In this document: positions 1 to 9,511 of the stretch, one piece after another | Numbering within the stretch: position 1 is the stretch's first letter | Layout of the letters: the number at the start of each line of letters is the position of its first letter | Source: Pseudomonadales bacterium | GTDB lineage: Bacteria; Pseudomonadota; Gammaproteobacteria; Pseudomonadales; Azotimanducaceae | NCBI GenBank assembly: GCA_011525295.1 | Contig: WTGV01000007.1 | Location: 1 to 64,000, forward strand | Length of the DNA: 64,000 nt | Direction of reading: 5' to 3' | The notes under the pieces: model-generated | Seen by the model: only the letters and a program-made list of their open reading frames with translations | Told to the model about the DNA's origin: nothing | The model's database searches: none | Translations under genes and position numbers: made by a program

Positions 1-1
1 G

Positions 2-682
2 CCAGGTACAGAGAAAGAACTGTTTGAGTTCACCACGGATGAACTCGAAACGCTCAATGATTGTTGGCAAAAATTAGCAAAAACTAAGCTAAAGGACAAG
101 AAATTTAAATATGAAATAGTCACGAAGGATTACACATGGCGAAGTGTGGAGAACAATGCAGGAGTCATGGGATCCACGACACACGAGCCCAAAGATGCGA
201 CACGACTCCCATTGACTGTGACTATTTTCCCCACCAGCATCCAGGCAGGCAGACCCGCCGGAACGTTGTCTACGCATGTAGCCAGACAGGTAGTTTTACA
301 TGAATATATCCACACGCTTCAGGCAGAACGTGCGAGGCGCGCAGATCCTGATTGGAAGGATTTCAAACCCTACGAACTTTACGACAATGAAGTGGAAGCT
401 TGGAACCTCTCGCGTTCGTGGTATAAACAACTCTTCGGTGTTTGGGCACCGCTAGCGGGTTTAACTGAAACCGAAATCAATTTCACAGAGGAAGATGCAG
501 AGTTCAAGAAAAATAGGGACGACTATAAAGACTACGAGACAAAAGAGGCTGCCGGAACGTTAACAGCAGCAGAAAAAAAGAAAATGGACGAACTAGGAGC
601 GTGGTTTCGAGAACCGGAAAACTTACCTTGGTTCGACGGTCGCGGTGGTAATTATAAAACCACTGACAAATTAGAATGCTAA
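2..682 (+). CDS. HExxH-motif protein of unknown family (5' end outside window)
   Basis: The reading frame is open from the window edge, so the N-terminus is missing; 226 codons are visible. The sequence shows a zincin-type HEYIH motif (nt 299-313) followed about 30 residues later by an acidic stretch (ELYDNEVEAW) that could give the third zinc ligand, as in gluzincins. The C-terminal third is Lys/Glu-rich and probably helical. No family was recognised. It overlaps the next gene by 7 bp, so the two are likely co-translated. A metallopeptidase or a metalloprotease-like C-terminal effector domain is possible, but this rests only on the motif. Confidence 0.6.
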   Translation, partial: PGTEKELFEFTTDELETLNDCWQKLAKTKLKDKKFKYEIVTKDYTWRSVENNAGVMGSTTHEPKDATRLPLTVTIFPTSIQAGRPAGTLSTHVARQVVLHEYIHTLQAERARRADPDWKDFKPYELYDNEVEAWNLSRSWYKQLFGVWAPLAGLTETEINFTEEDAEFKKNRDDYKDYETKEAAGTLTAAEKKKMDELGAWFREPENLPWFDGRGGNYKTTDKLEC

Positions 683-2034
683 GAATAAACCGTATCGCGC
701 GCGCCCGACACCGGTTCTGGAGTATAAGCGTTGGAATTGGTCTGGCTGTGGTAGCAGTGGTGTGCGCACTGTTTTACTCAAGTAGTCGTCCACCGCCTCA
801 AGTTTCGAGCGTTGGGACTAGTGATCCGAGTGTTGCTGTACCCTCTTCATGGACCACCATAACCCCCGTAGTTTTAGTCGAGACGCCACCACCACAGTTA
901 CCTCATCTTGACTTCGCGCCGGGTTCTGTGGAAGAAGCGTGTGGCTTGAATGAATTTGTGCCGTACCACTTCGATGATCCAGATAACGAGTACCACTGGC
1001 CTAGAAGCCCTTATGACGCAAATGGAAATTTAGCAGATTTTTTTTCAGAATCCGAAGAGTGCCGGATGGCATTGGACAGTCATATCAATTCCATCAACCC
1101 CTATCTTTGGGGCAATACCAACAAAGCATCCCCACAAGCGTTTGTGGTGTTAAATAATCCCCTAACCTTCGAGCGTATCTTTGCTGATCCTGCTGGTGAC
1201 TTAGCTCGGGTGCAAGACGCGCTTTCTCGCCCTGAGTGTTTATTACAAGGAGACGAAACCAACTGGGAGTTGAAAGAGACTTGTCATGCGGACGCGTTTC
1301 TGAATTATGCCCTCATCAATCGGTTTTGTTTTGACGAAGGAATCAGCAATCGTAACCGGACGTATTACTGGGAGGAAGATAATCCCACACCAGAGCAAGA
1401 TCGATTCATGTGGAAAGAATATTTGGAAGGTGTTTGGGTTGAACGAAAATGCGCAGGATTAGACTCGGAATTGGAACTCACTTCGGAGCACTATCCGGTG
1501 CTTTATGAGTCAGTTATGTCGTTTCGCGAAACGAATGACATTAAAGGATGGAATTCAAGAAAAGGATCTCGTGTGCTCTTAATTGAACTAGCGGCCCGTT
1601 TAGGTGACGACGCAGCAGGGCTTACAACAGAGATCTTTGTGCCACATAGTCACTATTACCTAGAAGATGGGGGAAAGTATGGACGTTTTACCTGGCTGTT
1701 GACGAGTGCAGAATGGCAGGGGTTTGTTGTGAAAAAAGAGCCCTCTACTGATCGTTTTCTACAAATTTTCAAAATGCTAGGAAGAGTTGGAGCACGTAGA
1801 CCCGACCCGCGCGACGAGATCGAACTCGCTTGGGATTTTGTGGTTCGACATCTATGCGAACCGCCTTACTTCACATCTTTTGGACAGGGCTTTGTGCAGG
1901 TGGAAAACGGAGAGCATTCAAGTTGCAAGGAGATTGTTCATGAGCTCCGCCAGCGCGATCTTAAATTCGCACCCTTGCTACAGGCATTGGACAAGTTCGA
2001 GCAGGTAGCTTTAGAGCTAGAAGTGTACGAGTAA
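676..2034 (+). CDS. membrane-anchored protein of unknown function, partner of HExxH gene
   Basis: This 452-residue protein has a basic N-terminus (RINRIARARHR) and one hydrophobic segment (about residues 15-34), then a Pro/Ser/Thr-rich linker and a large soluble region with several cysteines. That reads as a signal anchor with an exported domain. I recognise no family. The start ATG lies 7 bp inside the upstream HExxH gene, implying coupling. It could be an accessory or a protective partner of the upstream protein, but nothing in the sequence proves either. The decayed methyltransferase begins 35 bp after its stop codon. Confidence 0.6.
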   Translation: MLRINRIARARHRFWSISVGIGLAVVAVVCALFYSSSRPPPQVSSVGTSDPSVAVPSSWTTITPVVLVETPPPQLPHLDFAPGSVEEACGLNEFVPYHFDDPDNEYHWPRSPYDANGNLADFFSESEECRMALDSHINSINPYLWGNTNKASPQAFVVLNNPLTFERIFADPAGDLARVQDALSRPECLLQGDETNWELKETCHADAFLNYALINRFCFDEGISNRNRTYYWEEDNPTPEQDRFMWKEYLEGVWVERKCAGLDSELELTSEHYPVLYESVMSFRETNDIKGWNSRKGSRVLLIELAARLGDDAAGLTTEIFVPHSHYYLEDGGKYGRFTWLLTSAEWQGFVVKKEPSTDRFLQIFKMLGRVGARRPDPRDEIELAWDFVVRHLCEPPYFTSFGQGFVQVENGEHSSCKEIVHELRQRDLKFAPLLQALDKFEQVALELEVYE

Positions 2035-2069
2035 GCGTTAACTCTACGTGCTAGAACAGGGAGTGTTTC

Positions 2070-3265
2070 GTGTCTTCGAATTGGTCGAATAGAACTATTT
2101 GGACCGGGGACAATCTCCCCATCATGCGGGGGATGAACTCAGAGTCCGTCGACCTTATTTATCTAGATCCGCCATTCAATTCGAAAGCGAACTACGCGGT
2201 TCCGATATGGGGTGAAGCTACAGGGGTGGAGTTCAAGGACACCTAGACGTTGCAAGACGCGGACATTGCATGGCTCGATCTGATTGAAGCAAAGCATTCG
2301 CGTCTCAACAAAGTCATTCACGCGGCGATGAGCAAGAGCGACGAGTCGTATCTGATTTACATGGCGGTGCTGCTCTTGGAAATGCACCAGCTCTTCAAGC
2401 CCTCCGGATCGATTTACTTGCATTGTGATCCGACCATGATCCACTACTTGAAACTTCTACTCGACGCGATCGTTGACCGAAAGAATTTTCGGAGCGAATT
2501 GGTGTGGTGCTACACCGGACCAGGGGTACCTAAACAGAGACAGTTTTCTCGAAAGCACGACATCATTCACTGGTATTCCAACGGAGAAAAATGGACGTTC
2601 AACCATCGCCTAGTCATAGTGCCTCACAAGAAAGCGATCGGACAAGGTGGGACTTCTGCGAAGTGGGAAACAGATGCAGAGGATCCGTACGAGAAATGTC
2701 AAAATGGAAAGATCCTAGAAAGTTGGTGGACTAAGTTTTATCCAGTAGGAAGATCAATAGTGAACGCGTAGGTTACCCTACACATAAACCTCTCTCATTA
2801 TTGGAACGGGTTATCAAAGTGTCTAGCAATGAAGATGAGGTTGTCTTCGATCCATTTTGTGGTTGAGTTACTACTCTGGTTGTTGCAGATCGACTGCAGC
2901 GGAATTGGGTGGGGATTAATGTTTCGAACTTCGCAGTACGTTTGGCCGAGGACCGGAATAAAGCCGACCAGGGACTGTTCCAAGATATTCAATCTCGAAC
3001 GGACGAAAGGCAGAGAACCGACGTCGGAACGTTGCTCCTGTACAACGCGCCGAGCATTAAGAAAGCCTTGTACGGAGAATAGGGCTGTCGCTGCAACGGG
3101 CGTGGTAAGCATTTCGAACAACAGAATGTAGAAGTCGAACACATCATTGCGAAGAAGCAAGGAGGTACTGATCATGTGAACAATCTGCAACTGCTCTGTG
3201 GATATTGCAACCGGGTGAAGGGCGATCGGGAACAAGAACATCTGATCGCGAAACTCGTGGCGTAG
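2070..3265 (+). pseudogene. decayed site-specific DNA methyltransferase fused to an HNH domain
   Basis: From a GTG at 2070 the translation reads as an amino-methyltransferase of the N6/N4 type: WTGDNLPIM, then catalytic LIYLDPPFNSK, then SIYLHCDPTMIHYLKLLLDA. A TAG at 2244-2246 stands where the family has FKDTWTL (W to stop). A frameshift near 2753-2762 moves the rest to another frame, where [14 protein letters not shown] and the SAM-site stretch VVFDPFCG are followed by a TGA (2864). After one more TAG (3080) comes an HNH-like tail (VEHIIAKKQGGTDHVNNLQL, CGYCNRVKG) ending at 3265. Three nonsense codons and one frameshift make this a clear pseudogene. It is probably the relic of a mobile modification or restriction-modification module. 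Confidence 0.8.
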
Positions 3266-3405
3266 CAATCGCAGTCGTACTATCTTTAAACCGATTGAGA
3301 TCGTTGAAGTTTTTCATTTTTCATACCCCGCGCCTCGATCTGATCGCAACTCGATCGGGGCACTTTTTTCTCAACATAATCTAGAGTCTGAGATTCTTTG
3401 ACATT

Positions 3406-4103
3406 TTGGAACAACACGAGCTCGCCCAATTTTTTCCGCCTATGTCCGCAGCCGAAAAACAAGCACTAGTGGACGACATTCAAAAGAATGGACTACTGCA
3501 GAAAATCCACACCTTCAAAGGGAAGATCATCGAAGGGTGGCACAGATATGAAGGGTGTTTGAAAGCGGGGGGTAAGATCTTATGTCCCGCGACCGGGTGC
3601 AGTTTGTGCGGTCGGCTAATCTGTATCGAAGAAACTTCACCAAAGAGCAACGCGATTTAATCTTGATGCATACCTCGATGAGCGATCTCAAGAACAGTAT
3701 CACTACTAGGTGACAACGATGCAAGAGAACGATTCATAGAACAAGGAACCGGAATTGAGCTCAATGGTTGACGGTGGTCATCCGTTGGACTTATGACGCT
3801 GGCTGAAATCGCCAGGAACACCGGGGGCGGTCTCATCACTCTCAAATTTACCCAGAAAGCAGCTCTTGGACGTTGACCTAAGGACGCGATGGGAGGACGT
3901 CGATCGCCGTATCCAAAAGAACTTTGATACAGTCTAAAGCACAACGTCACACCGCACTCAAAAAACAGGTGAATGAGACTTTGAATTTCGAAAATAAGCA
4001 ACCACGTGCCGAGGTTGAAGAATGCGAGATCACACTCGATCGACAGATCATTCGGATCTTAGATCTCGAAAATCACTCAAAACATCATGGGATCGACATT
4101 TAG
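3406..4103 (+). pseudogene. decayed ParB-like nuclease-domain protein
   Basis: From 3406 the frame reads HELAQFFPPMSAAEKQALV and then KGKIIEGWHRYEGCLKAGG, which is the ParB/Srx-like N-terminal domain (the GKIIEGWHRY box is diagnostic). A frameshift between about 3575 and 3588 moves the continuation (QFVRSANLYRRNFTKEQRDL, ILMHTSMSDL) to another frame, ending at a TGA (3711). More degraded fragments such as MTLAEIARNTGG, an HTH-like piece, follow to about 4103. ParB-like proteins often sit beside orphan methyltransferases in phages and islands, so this and the upstream pseudogene probably decayed together. The 3' boundary is approximate. Confidence 0.6.
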
Positions 4104-4455
4104 CTATAAGTCTAAATTTGTGGATTTCCCACGTACGTTAACGTTACATCATCCTCCGTCGGTTTCGGCTCTCTGTGAGCGTCTATGAAGGGCGTTCTTC
4201 ATAAGCAATTCTTTCCTGTAAGAGGCTTCTTAAACGATTCGATTTTGTTTAGTAAATATTGCCACAAAGGACAAATTTACTGAACACTGCCTCTAGATTC
4301 TGCGTTATAAGGATGTTCTGATCAACATTCTGAACGCAGATAAATGCATTATCTTCACAGTTTTGAGTCTTAATTCGTTAGAATATTGACATAAACTAAA
4401 CAAAGCCTTTTAAGAACTAAACGTTCCTTGAAGGGTTTTAGGAGCAGAATCAATC
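4104..4455. other. AT-rich intergenic region upstream of the MerR gene
   Basis: No open frame or RNA gene was recognised here. The region separates the decayed methyltransferase/ParB locus from the MerR-type gene. Its AT-richness and the candidate promoter at its right end fit a regulatory region. Confidence 0.5.
4386..4413 (+). promoter_or_regulatory. candidate sigma70 promoter for the MerR gene
   Basis: A perfect -35 hexamer TTGACA lies at 4386-4391. A weak -10 (TTTTAA, 4408-4413) follows at 16-bp spacing. The MerR ATG is 42 bp further on, with AGGAG at 4440-4444. Confidence 0.35.
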
Positions 4456-5325
4456 ATGGCAGAACAGCTATACAAGATTGGAAAAGTGTCCGAACTAACG
4501 GGACTGTCCGTCGAACGATTACGTATGTGGGAACAACGCCACGAAATTCGTCCGACGAAAAAAGTAAACCGAATACGCTTTTACGATGACGATCAATTGG
4601 CAAAGCTCACTCTGATAAAGGAACTCATCGATCAAGGATTTTCAATAGGTGAGCTCAAAGATTTATCAGTTAACGAACTCAAACCATTACTTGGGCGCAA
4701 GGAAAGGACCAGTCTGAGTTCAGAACTCACTATTGTTCTCGTAGGAGACACATGGAACTTCGAAGAACCGAAGTCGTCTTCACGGTACGACGTGTCGGCC
4801 CGATTTCTTACGCTTGAATCCTACTGGGACTGGGCGACAAATGAACCACATGTTAGTTTTGATGTGCTCGTACTCTTAATCACGAGTCTGAATGTTGAAA
4901 AAATTGACGAGATGACTTCGGCTTCAGATGTACCTGTGTTTGTTGTCTACAAGTATGCAAGCGAATCGGATCTCGAATCAGCGCGCGAAACATGCATTCA
5001 CGTTGCGAAAATGCAAGACACAGACTGGCAATCAACGGTAGATGCTATTTTTGATCATGTGGTAACTGAGGAAGACTCCTACTCGGAATATAGATGCTTC
5101 GACGATGAGCAGTTAGAACATTTGAGACGCTGTAAAACGAACGAACGTGTGGAACCAGAGGACTTCGTAGAGATTGTTTACCGTCAACGCGCCATGATTG
5201 ATCATCTGAGTCGTACGACCGACAGTGCATTAGACATCGCTGTGGTAGAAGCAGTAAAAACTGCCGAAAACTCTATGGAACGAGCACTAAGGTCAATCGC
5301 GGATAAACACCAATTGCTAGTGTAG
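4456..5325 (+). CDS. MerR-family transcriptional regulator
   Basis: The 289-residue protein starts with a MerR-type winged helix-turn-helix (LYKIGKVSELTGLSVERLRMW to about residue 72, including RFYDDDQLAKL and the GFSIGEL turn). A C-terminal domain of about 200 residues follows. The layout resembles MerR-CarH/LitR proteins with a B12-binding-like domain, but I see no DxHxxG cobalamin motif, so a different or lost ligand is likely. It stands alone, with its own promoter candidate and AGGAG Shine-Dalgarno upstream. The target is unknown; MerR proteins often regulate their own gene or a neighbour, and the candidate small gene just downstream is one possibility. Confidence 0.8.
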   Translation: MAEQLYKIGKVSELTGLSVERLRMWEQRHEIRPTKKVNRIRFYDDDQLAKLTLIKELIDQGFSIGELKDLSVNELKPLLGRKERTSLSSELTIVLVGDTWNFEEPKSSSRYDVSARFLTLESYWDWATNEPHVSFDVLVLLITSLNVEKIDEMTSASDVPVFVVYKYASESDLESARETCIHVAKMQDTDWQSTVDAIFDHVVTEEDSYSEYRCFDDEQLEHLRRCKTNERVEPEDFVEIVYRQRAMIDHLSRTTDSALDIAVVEAVKTAENSMERALRSIADKHQLLV

Positions 5326-5520
5326 CATTCATAATTTGTTTAGGTAAAATCTTAACAAAACTTGAACAAGATTGAATTTTCAGTATAGTATTCACTTTAA
5401 AACGGAAAGGATTGCGTGTCAGAGTTCGATACATCGAAAAAATTTCAAAACAGGATTTTGTCATGCAACCAACCATTCCGATCGACCGGGGGTGCTCAAG
5501 GATGAGCAACTTTTAACGCC

Positions 5521-5649
5521 ATGGAGGTCTCCGGACATGGAAGGCGCGAACCCGGCCGATTTTCTTTCAGTTTGTCAATCGGCAAACGCGACGCAGACTA
5601 CTACGACCACTTTGAGAGGTATCAAGCAGACGAAGAGTCGTTTCGTTAG
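5521..5649 (+). CDS. candidate 42-residue small protein
   Basis: ATG at 5521 opens a 42-codon frame ending at TAG 5647-5649. The product is hydrophilic, with a basic N-terminal half (GHGRREPGRF) and an acidic-aromatic C-terminal half (RDADYYDHFERYQADEESFR), which looks like protein rather than random sequence. A strong hairpin overlaps the stop codon, as expected at the end of a short transcription unit. Against it, no good Shine-Dalgarno lies at proper distance (AAGGATG is about 16 bp upstream), and an overlapping 93-codon frame exists that I regard as less protein-like. Function is unknown. Confidence 0.35.
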   Translation: MEVSGHGRREPGRFSFSLSIGKRDADYYDHFERYQADEESFR

Positions 5650-5669
5650 TTAAAACGACACGACTCTTC
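5632..5669 (+). terminator. strong hairpin after the small ORF
   Basis: GAAGAGTCGT (5632-5641) pairs perfectly with 5660-5669. After one mismatch, 5643-5647 pairs with 5654-5658 around a 6-nt loop, giving a 15-bp stem with a single mismatch. No long U-run follows, so it may be a terminator or a stabilising 3' stem. Confidence 0.5.
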
Positions 5670-5978
5670 TTAGCTGATAAAGCGCTACGCAAACGAGCGA
5701 CCTTTTGCTCGGACTCTAAACCAACTACAAGCTTGGTCATTGTCAGCAGGTCTAACTAAATCAGACTCAACCGCCGACTTAGCACGTGTGTGAAACCGTT
5801 GGAAACGCCTGCTTATTTCTGAATTTCGCGCGATTTTTCCCATTTTTAAAAGTTTTTGTCATTTCAGTGCTTGTTTCGACCACAAAGTGTTTAACATGTT
5901 GTTTATAACAACTTGTTATAGTGAATTTCTTTAGAGTCGAATTTAGTTTGTTAATGTACGGTTATCGGGTCGACTGAC
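5670..5978. other. intergenic region upstream of smc
   Basis: No gene was recognised. The right half is AT-rich and holds the overlapping palindromes annotated separately. It presumably contains the smc promoter. Confidence 0.4.
5898..5919. promoter_or_regulatory. two overlapping palindromes upstream of smc
   Basis: GTTGTT-TAT-AACAAC (5898-5912) and ATAACA-ACT-TGTTAT (5905-5919) are both perfect 6-bp inverted repeats with 3-nt spacers, and they share half a site. They lie 60-80 bp before the smc start, where an operator would act. Confidence 0.35.
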
Positions 5979-8900
5979 GTGCGTCTCAAGTCTTTAAAAC
6001 TCGCTGGATTTAAGTCCTACGTTGATCCGACAGTCATAGACTTACCTCACAACGTAACAGTCGTCGTAGGTCCTAACGGTTGTGGTAAATCCAATATAGT
6101 CGACGCTATTCGTCTTGGAATTGGGGAAAGTCAGGCAAGCCACCTGCGAGGCGAAGGTCTGGAAGATGTTATTTTTGACGGTTCCGACACGCGGGCGCGT
6201 TCCGGTCAAGCAACCATAGAGTTGCTGTTCGATAATCAAGACAACAAGATCGGAGGAAGCTACGCCAATTTCTCGGAACTCGCACTTAGACGAGAAATTT
6301 CCCAAGATTCTCCTTCGAAGTTCTTTTTGAATGGCCGTCGCTGCCGGAGAAGAGACATTCGTGACTTGTTCTTGGGGTCGGGTTTTGGCGCGCGAAGTTA
6401 TTCAGTAATTGAACAGGGTTTCGTGGGCCGAATCGTCACCGCGAAGCCCGAAGAATTGCGAGTTCATCTGGAAGAGGTAGCGGGAGTATCAAAGTATCGC
6501 GAACGCCGTCGAGAAACGGAAAAGAAGATAGATTCGACACGAGAGAATTTAGAACGCGTCAAAGATTATGCAACCGAACTCGCTCGGCAAATTTCTTACT
6601 TAGAACGACAAGCCCGCGAAGCAGCTCGATACTCAGATTTGCGAGAGAAAGAGCGTAGTGTCCAAGCAAAGTTAGTCGTGCTACAGGTGCAAACAGTTGA
6701 AGCTCAAATCGAAGAACAAGAAGCCCGCATGGAGGAAGTTTCACTGCGTGTGCAGCAAGAACTTGCAAAACTTCAGTCCATTAGGACAGAACTGGACACT
6801 CTAAGGGTTCGAGAAGCTGACTGTATGGAACAATTTAATACGGTACAGGGTGAGTCCTTTGAAGCCCGAGGCGTACTCGCGCGAGTCGAAGAAGAGAACC
6901 GGCAACGTCGACAACACCGTGACGAAGCTGTACAAGCACAGGTCAAGACTTCCGAGACGCAGTCGGAGCAAGAAATAGCACTCGCGAACCAACAGAGTCA
7001 GATTTCCAATCTTCGCAAAGAGCTGGCTCAGCTTGAAAACGATCGAAAAATAGCGGCAAAGCAGTGTGTAAAAGCGAGGAAAAGGTTCACAGATACACAA
7101 AACGAAGTTGAAACCTGGCGTCCAGATTGGGACAACTTTCTCAAAGAATTCAATGAAAAGTCCAATGAGTTGTCGTTGCAAACTGACCAACGCACGCGAT
7201 TACAACAAGAACTGGACGCGATCGAGCATACCCTAGCCGAACTCGATGAGCTACTCGCTACAAAGAAGAGCCAGGATGATGACACATCACTGGTGGAACA
7301 AGAGAAAGCAATTGAACAAGAACTACAGTCAACTATACAGCGAATCAAGGAATATGATGAAGAAATAGAGACATTAGAACAACTCGATGTTCGGGACGAA
7401 GAAATTCGGCGGGAACTGGAAGGTGAATTGAGCGAGATTCGAGAAAGGCGCAGCGCACTCACTGCATTGATTGACCAGACTCTACAGATGGACCCATCTG
7501 TTTCAAGTGAGCAAACTTCGACCTATCACAAACTTCAGGCTCAGCCTCGCGTGGGTGAGGTAATTGCCGTTCAATCAGGCTACGAGAAAGCTGTAGAAGT
7601 CGTACTAAATTCATTTTTACCAGCCATCACGGTAAACAACATAGCCTTCGAGAAGGAAGGATTGAAAAATTTGTGCGAAAGCGATATGGTGCTAGTGGGT
7701 CCTTCATCTGATTCGAAAACTGGTTCAAGATTAGCAGATGTAATTACGCAGGGTCGAGAATATGTCCCTGAACTCTGCTCGAACGTGTTCGTCGATGACG
7801 ACTTGGATGCTGCGCTCGCGCGCCAAAAACTACTCGAACCCCATGAAAGTACAGTTACTAAATCAGGTATTTGGATGGGTAAGTCTTGGATTAAGTTTAG
7901 TGGTAACGCCGAAGACAGTGGTACTGTAATTGAACACCGGGCGGAGTTGCAAGAGCTAAACTCCCTTCATGACCGGAAAGCACAGGAACACCAAGAGAAG
8001 CTACGAGAAATCTCGACTCGGACGCAACATCGCACTCAGATACGGGAGACGCATCGCGACCTAAGACAACAACAGAGCGACTTAAATTCACAGCTCTCTG
8101 AGACGCGCGCAAGTATCGAACGGGAAAAACTTGAGCATTACCAAGCCAGCGTTCGATCGGCCAACGCGCAAAAAGAGCGAGAGTCAATTACAGAACGTAA
8201 ATCGAACTTGGAACAGGAAATTAGCGGCCAAGACAATTACATCTCAAAACTGACTGTAGAGACAGCGAAATTAGATCAAGAGAGACAAGTGCTCGAGGTT
8301 AAAGAGCAGGAAAACAATCACTTGTTAGCAGCGGCGTTGGAGGAAGATCGAGCCGCTCAAACAGAGCACCATCGTTTGGACCTAGAGTACAACAATTTAC
8401 AGGCTAGAATCGAATCTGCTACCTTGAGTAGCAAACTTCTTACAAACAACATAGATGAGCTCAAACATCGTGTGCAATCTCTGGACCAACAAATCTCAGA
8501 CGATGACAACGCTATGACAAAGCTAGAGGCGAGACTCGCTGATGCGGTCAAGCAATCAGCAGTTATAGACCAGCGTTTATCAACCGTGAGAAGTGATCGT
8601 GATTCCATATTGCAGCAGATTCGTGACAACAATGTAGCAGAATCGCAGCAACAATTGCGTGTAGATCAGAAACAACAAGAGCTACACAATTTTCGCGAAG
8701 AACATATCCAGCTCACTTCAAAGAAAGACTACATGTTGACAGAGTTGTCTGGGTTGGAAATAGATTTAGTAGACGCCAAAGCTTCTCTCGATCCTGCTGA
8801 CAATGAAGAATCATTGACACGTGTATTAAACCGTACTCGGTCACGAATCGAAAAACTTGGAGCTGTTAATTTAGCGGCAACGAAGGATCTTGACACGAGA

Positions 8901-9446
8901 AAAGCAGAATACGAAACGTACCAATCCCGCATCGATGATCTTGAGCTTTCCCAAGACACGTTAGTGCAAGCAATGCAGAAGATTGACAAAGAAACGCTCG
9001 CGCTGTTTAACGATGTATTTTCGAGAGCTAATGAAATGTTTCAAAAAGTTTTCGCCCGACTCTTCGGAGGCGGTCGAGCCGAGCTTATTTTGACCGAAGA
9101 CGATCCTCTAACGGCCGGTGTGTCGATGCGTGTCCAACCTCCAGGCAAACAAATCAAGAACCGCAATCAATTGTCGGATGGTGAGAAAGCACTGGCTGCG
9201 TTAGCGTTCACTTTTGCAATGTTTGAACTTAACCCAAGTCCCATTTGTATCTTAGATGAAGTCGATGCTCCACTAGATACGAACAATATTTCACGATTCG
9301 GAAAGTTGATTCATTCCATGGCAAATGACGTACAATTCTTGATTATTACCCACTCGCGCGGTACAATGAACTTTGCCGAGTCGCTGATTGGCATCACTAT
9401 GCAGGAAGCAGGAGTATCTCGAGTGGTATCGGTAGACCTAGAATAA
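5979..9446 (+). CDS. smc: chromosome segregation protein SMC
   Basis: This 1155-residue protein is the core ATPase of bacterial SMC condensin, which organises and segregates the chromosome together with ScpA/ScpB-type partners. The N-terminal head carries Walker A GPNGCGKSN (residues 31-39). Long coiled coils (about 165-500 and 680-1000) flank a hinge of about 510-660. The C-terminal head has the signature LSDGEKALAALAF (about 1065) and Walker B ICILDEVDAPLD (about 1089-1100). Length and order are normal for bacterial SMC. GTG at 5979 gives the conserved start RLKSLKLAGFKSY. The following gene is zipA, the usual gammaproteobacterial order. Confidence 0.97.
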   Translation: MRLKSLKLAGFKSYVDPTVIDLPHNVTVVVGPNGCGKSNIVDAIRLGIGESQASHLRGEGLEDVIFDGSDTRARSGQATIELLFDNQDNKIGGSYANFSELALRREISQDSPSKFFLNGRRCRRRDIRDLFLGSGFGARSYSVIEQGFVGRIVTAKPEELRVHLEEVAGVSKYRERRRETEKKIDSTRENLERVKDYATELARQISYLERQAREAARYSDLREKERSVQAKLVVLQVQTVEAQIEEQEARMEEVSLRVQQELAKLQSIRTELDTLRVREADCMEQFNTVQGESFEARGVLARVEEENRQRRQHRDEAVQAQVKTSETQSEQEIALANQQSQISNLRKELAQLENDRKIAAKQCVKARKRFTDTQNEVETWRPDWDNFLKEFNEKSNELSLQTDQRTRLQQELDAIEHTLAELDELLATKKSQDDDTSLVEQEKAIEQELQSTIQRIKEYDEEIETLEQLDVRDEEIRRELEGELSEIRERRSALTALIDQTLQMDPSVSSEQTSTYHKLQAQPRVGEVIAVQSGYEKAVEVVLNSFLPAITVNNIAFEKEGLKNLCESDMVLVGPSSDSKTGSRLADVITQGREYVPELCSNVFVDDDLDAALARQKLLEPHESTVTKSGIWMGKSWIKFSGNAEDSGTVIEHRAELQELNSLHDRKAQEHQEKLREISTRTQHRTQIRETHRDLRQQQSDLNSQLSETRASIEREKLEHYQASVRSANAQKERESITERKSNLEQEISGQDNYISKLTVETAKLDQERQVLEVKEQENNHLLAAALEEDRAAQTEHHRLDLEYNNLQARIESATLSSKLLTNNIDELKHRVQSLDQQISDDDNAMTKLEARLADAVKQSAVIDQRLSTVRSDRDSILQQIRDNNVAESQQQLRVDQKQQELHNFREEHIQLTSKKDYMLTELSGLEIDLVDAKASLDPADNEESLTRVLNRTRSRIEKLGAVNLAATKDLDTRKAEYETYQSRIDDLELSQDTLVQAMQKIDKETLALFNDVFSRANEMFQKVFARLFGGGRAELILTEDDPLTAGVSMRVQPPGKQIKNRNQLSDGEKALAALAFTFAMFELNPSPICILDEVDAPLDTNNISRFGKLIHSMANDVQFLIITHSRGTMNFAESLIGITMQEAGVSRVVSVDLE

Positions 9447-9511
9447 AGGAATCTACCAGACGATATCGGGAGACTCGGTCGCTCGAGATTTAGGACAACA
9501 TGGAGTGAGAA

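Noticed and set aside
2070..4103. Intact defence system
   Set aside because: Both genes carry several stops or frameshifts, so they are relics.
5372..5653. A 93-codon plus-strand frame overlapping the small gene
   Set aside because: The amino-acid composition is unlike a folded protein (runs of Thr/Gln/Cys) and the other frame here reads better. No Shine-Dalgarno.
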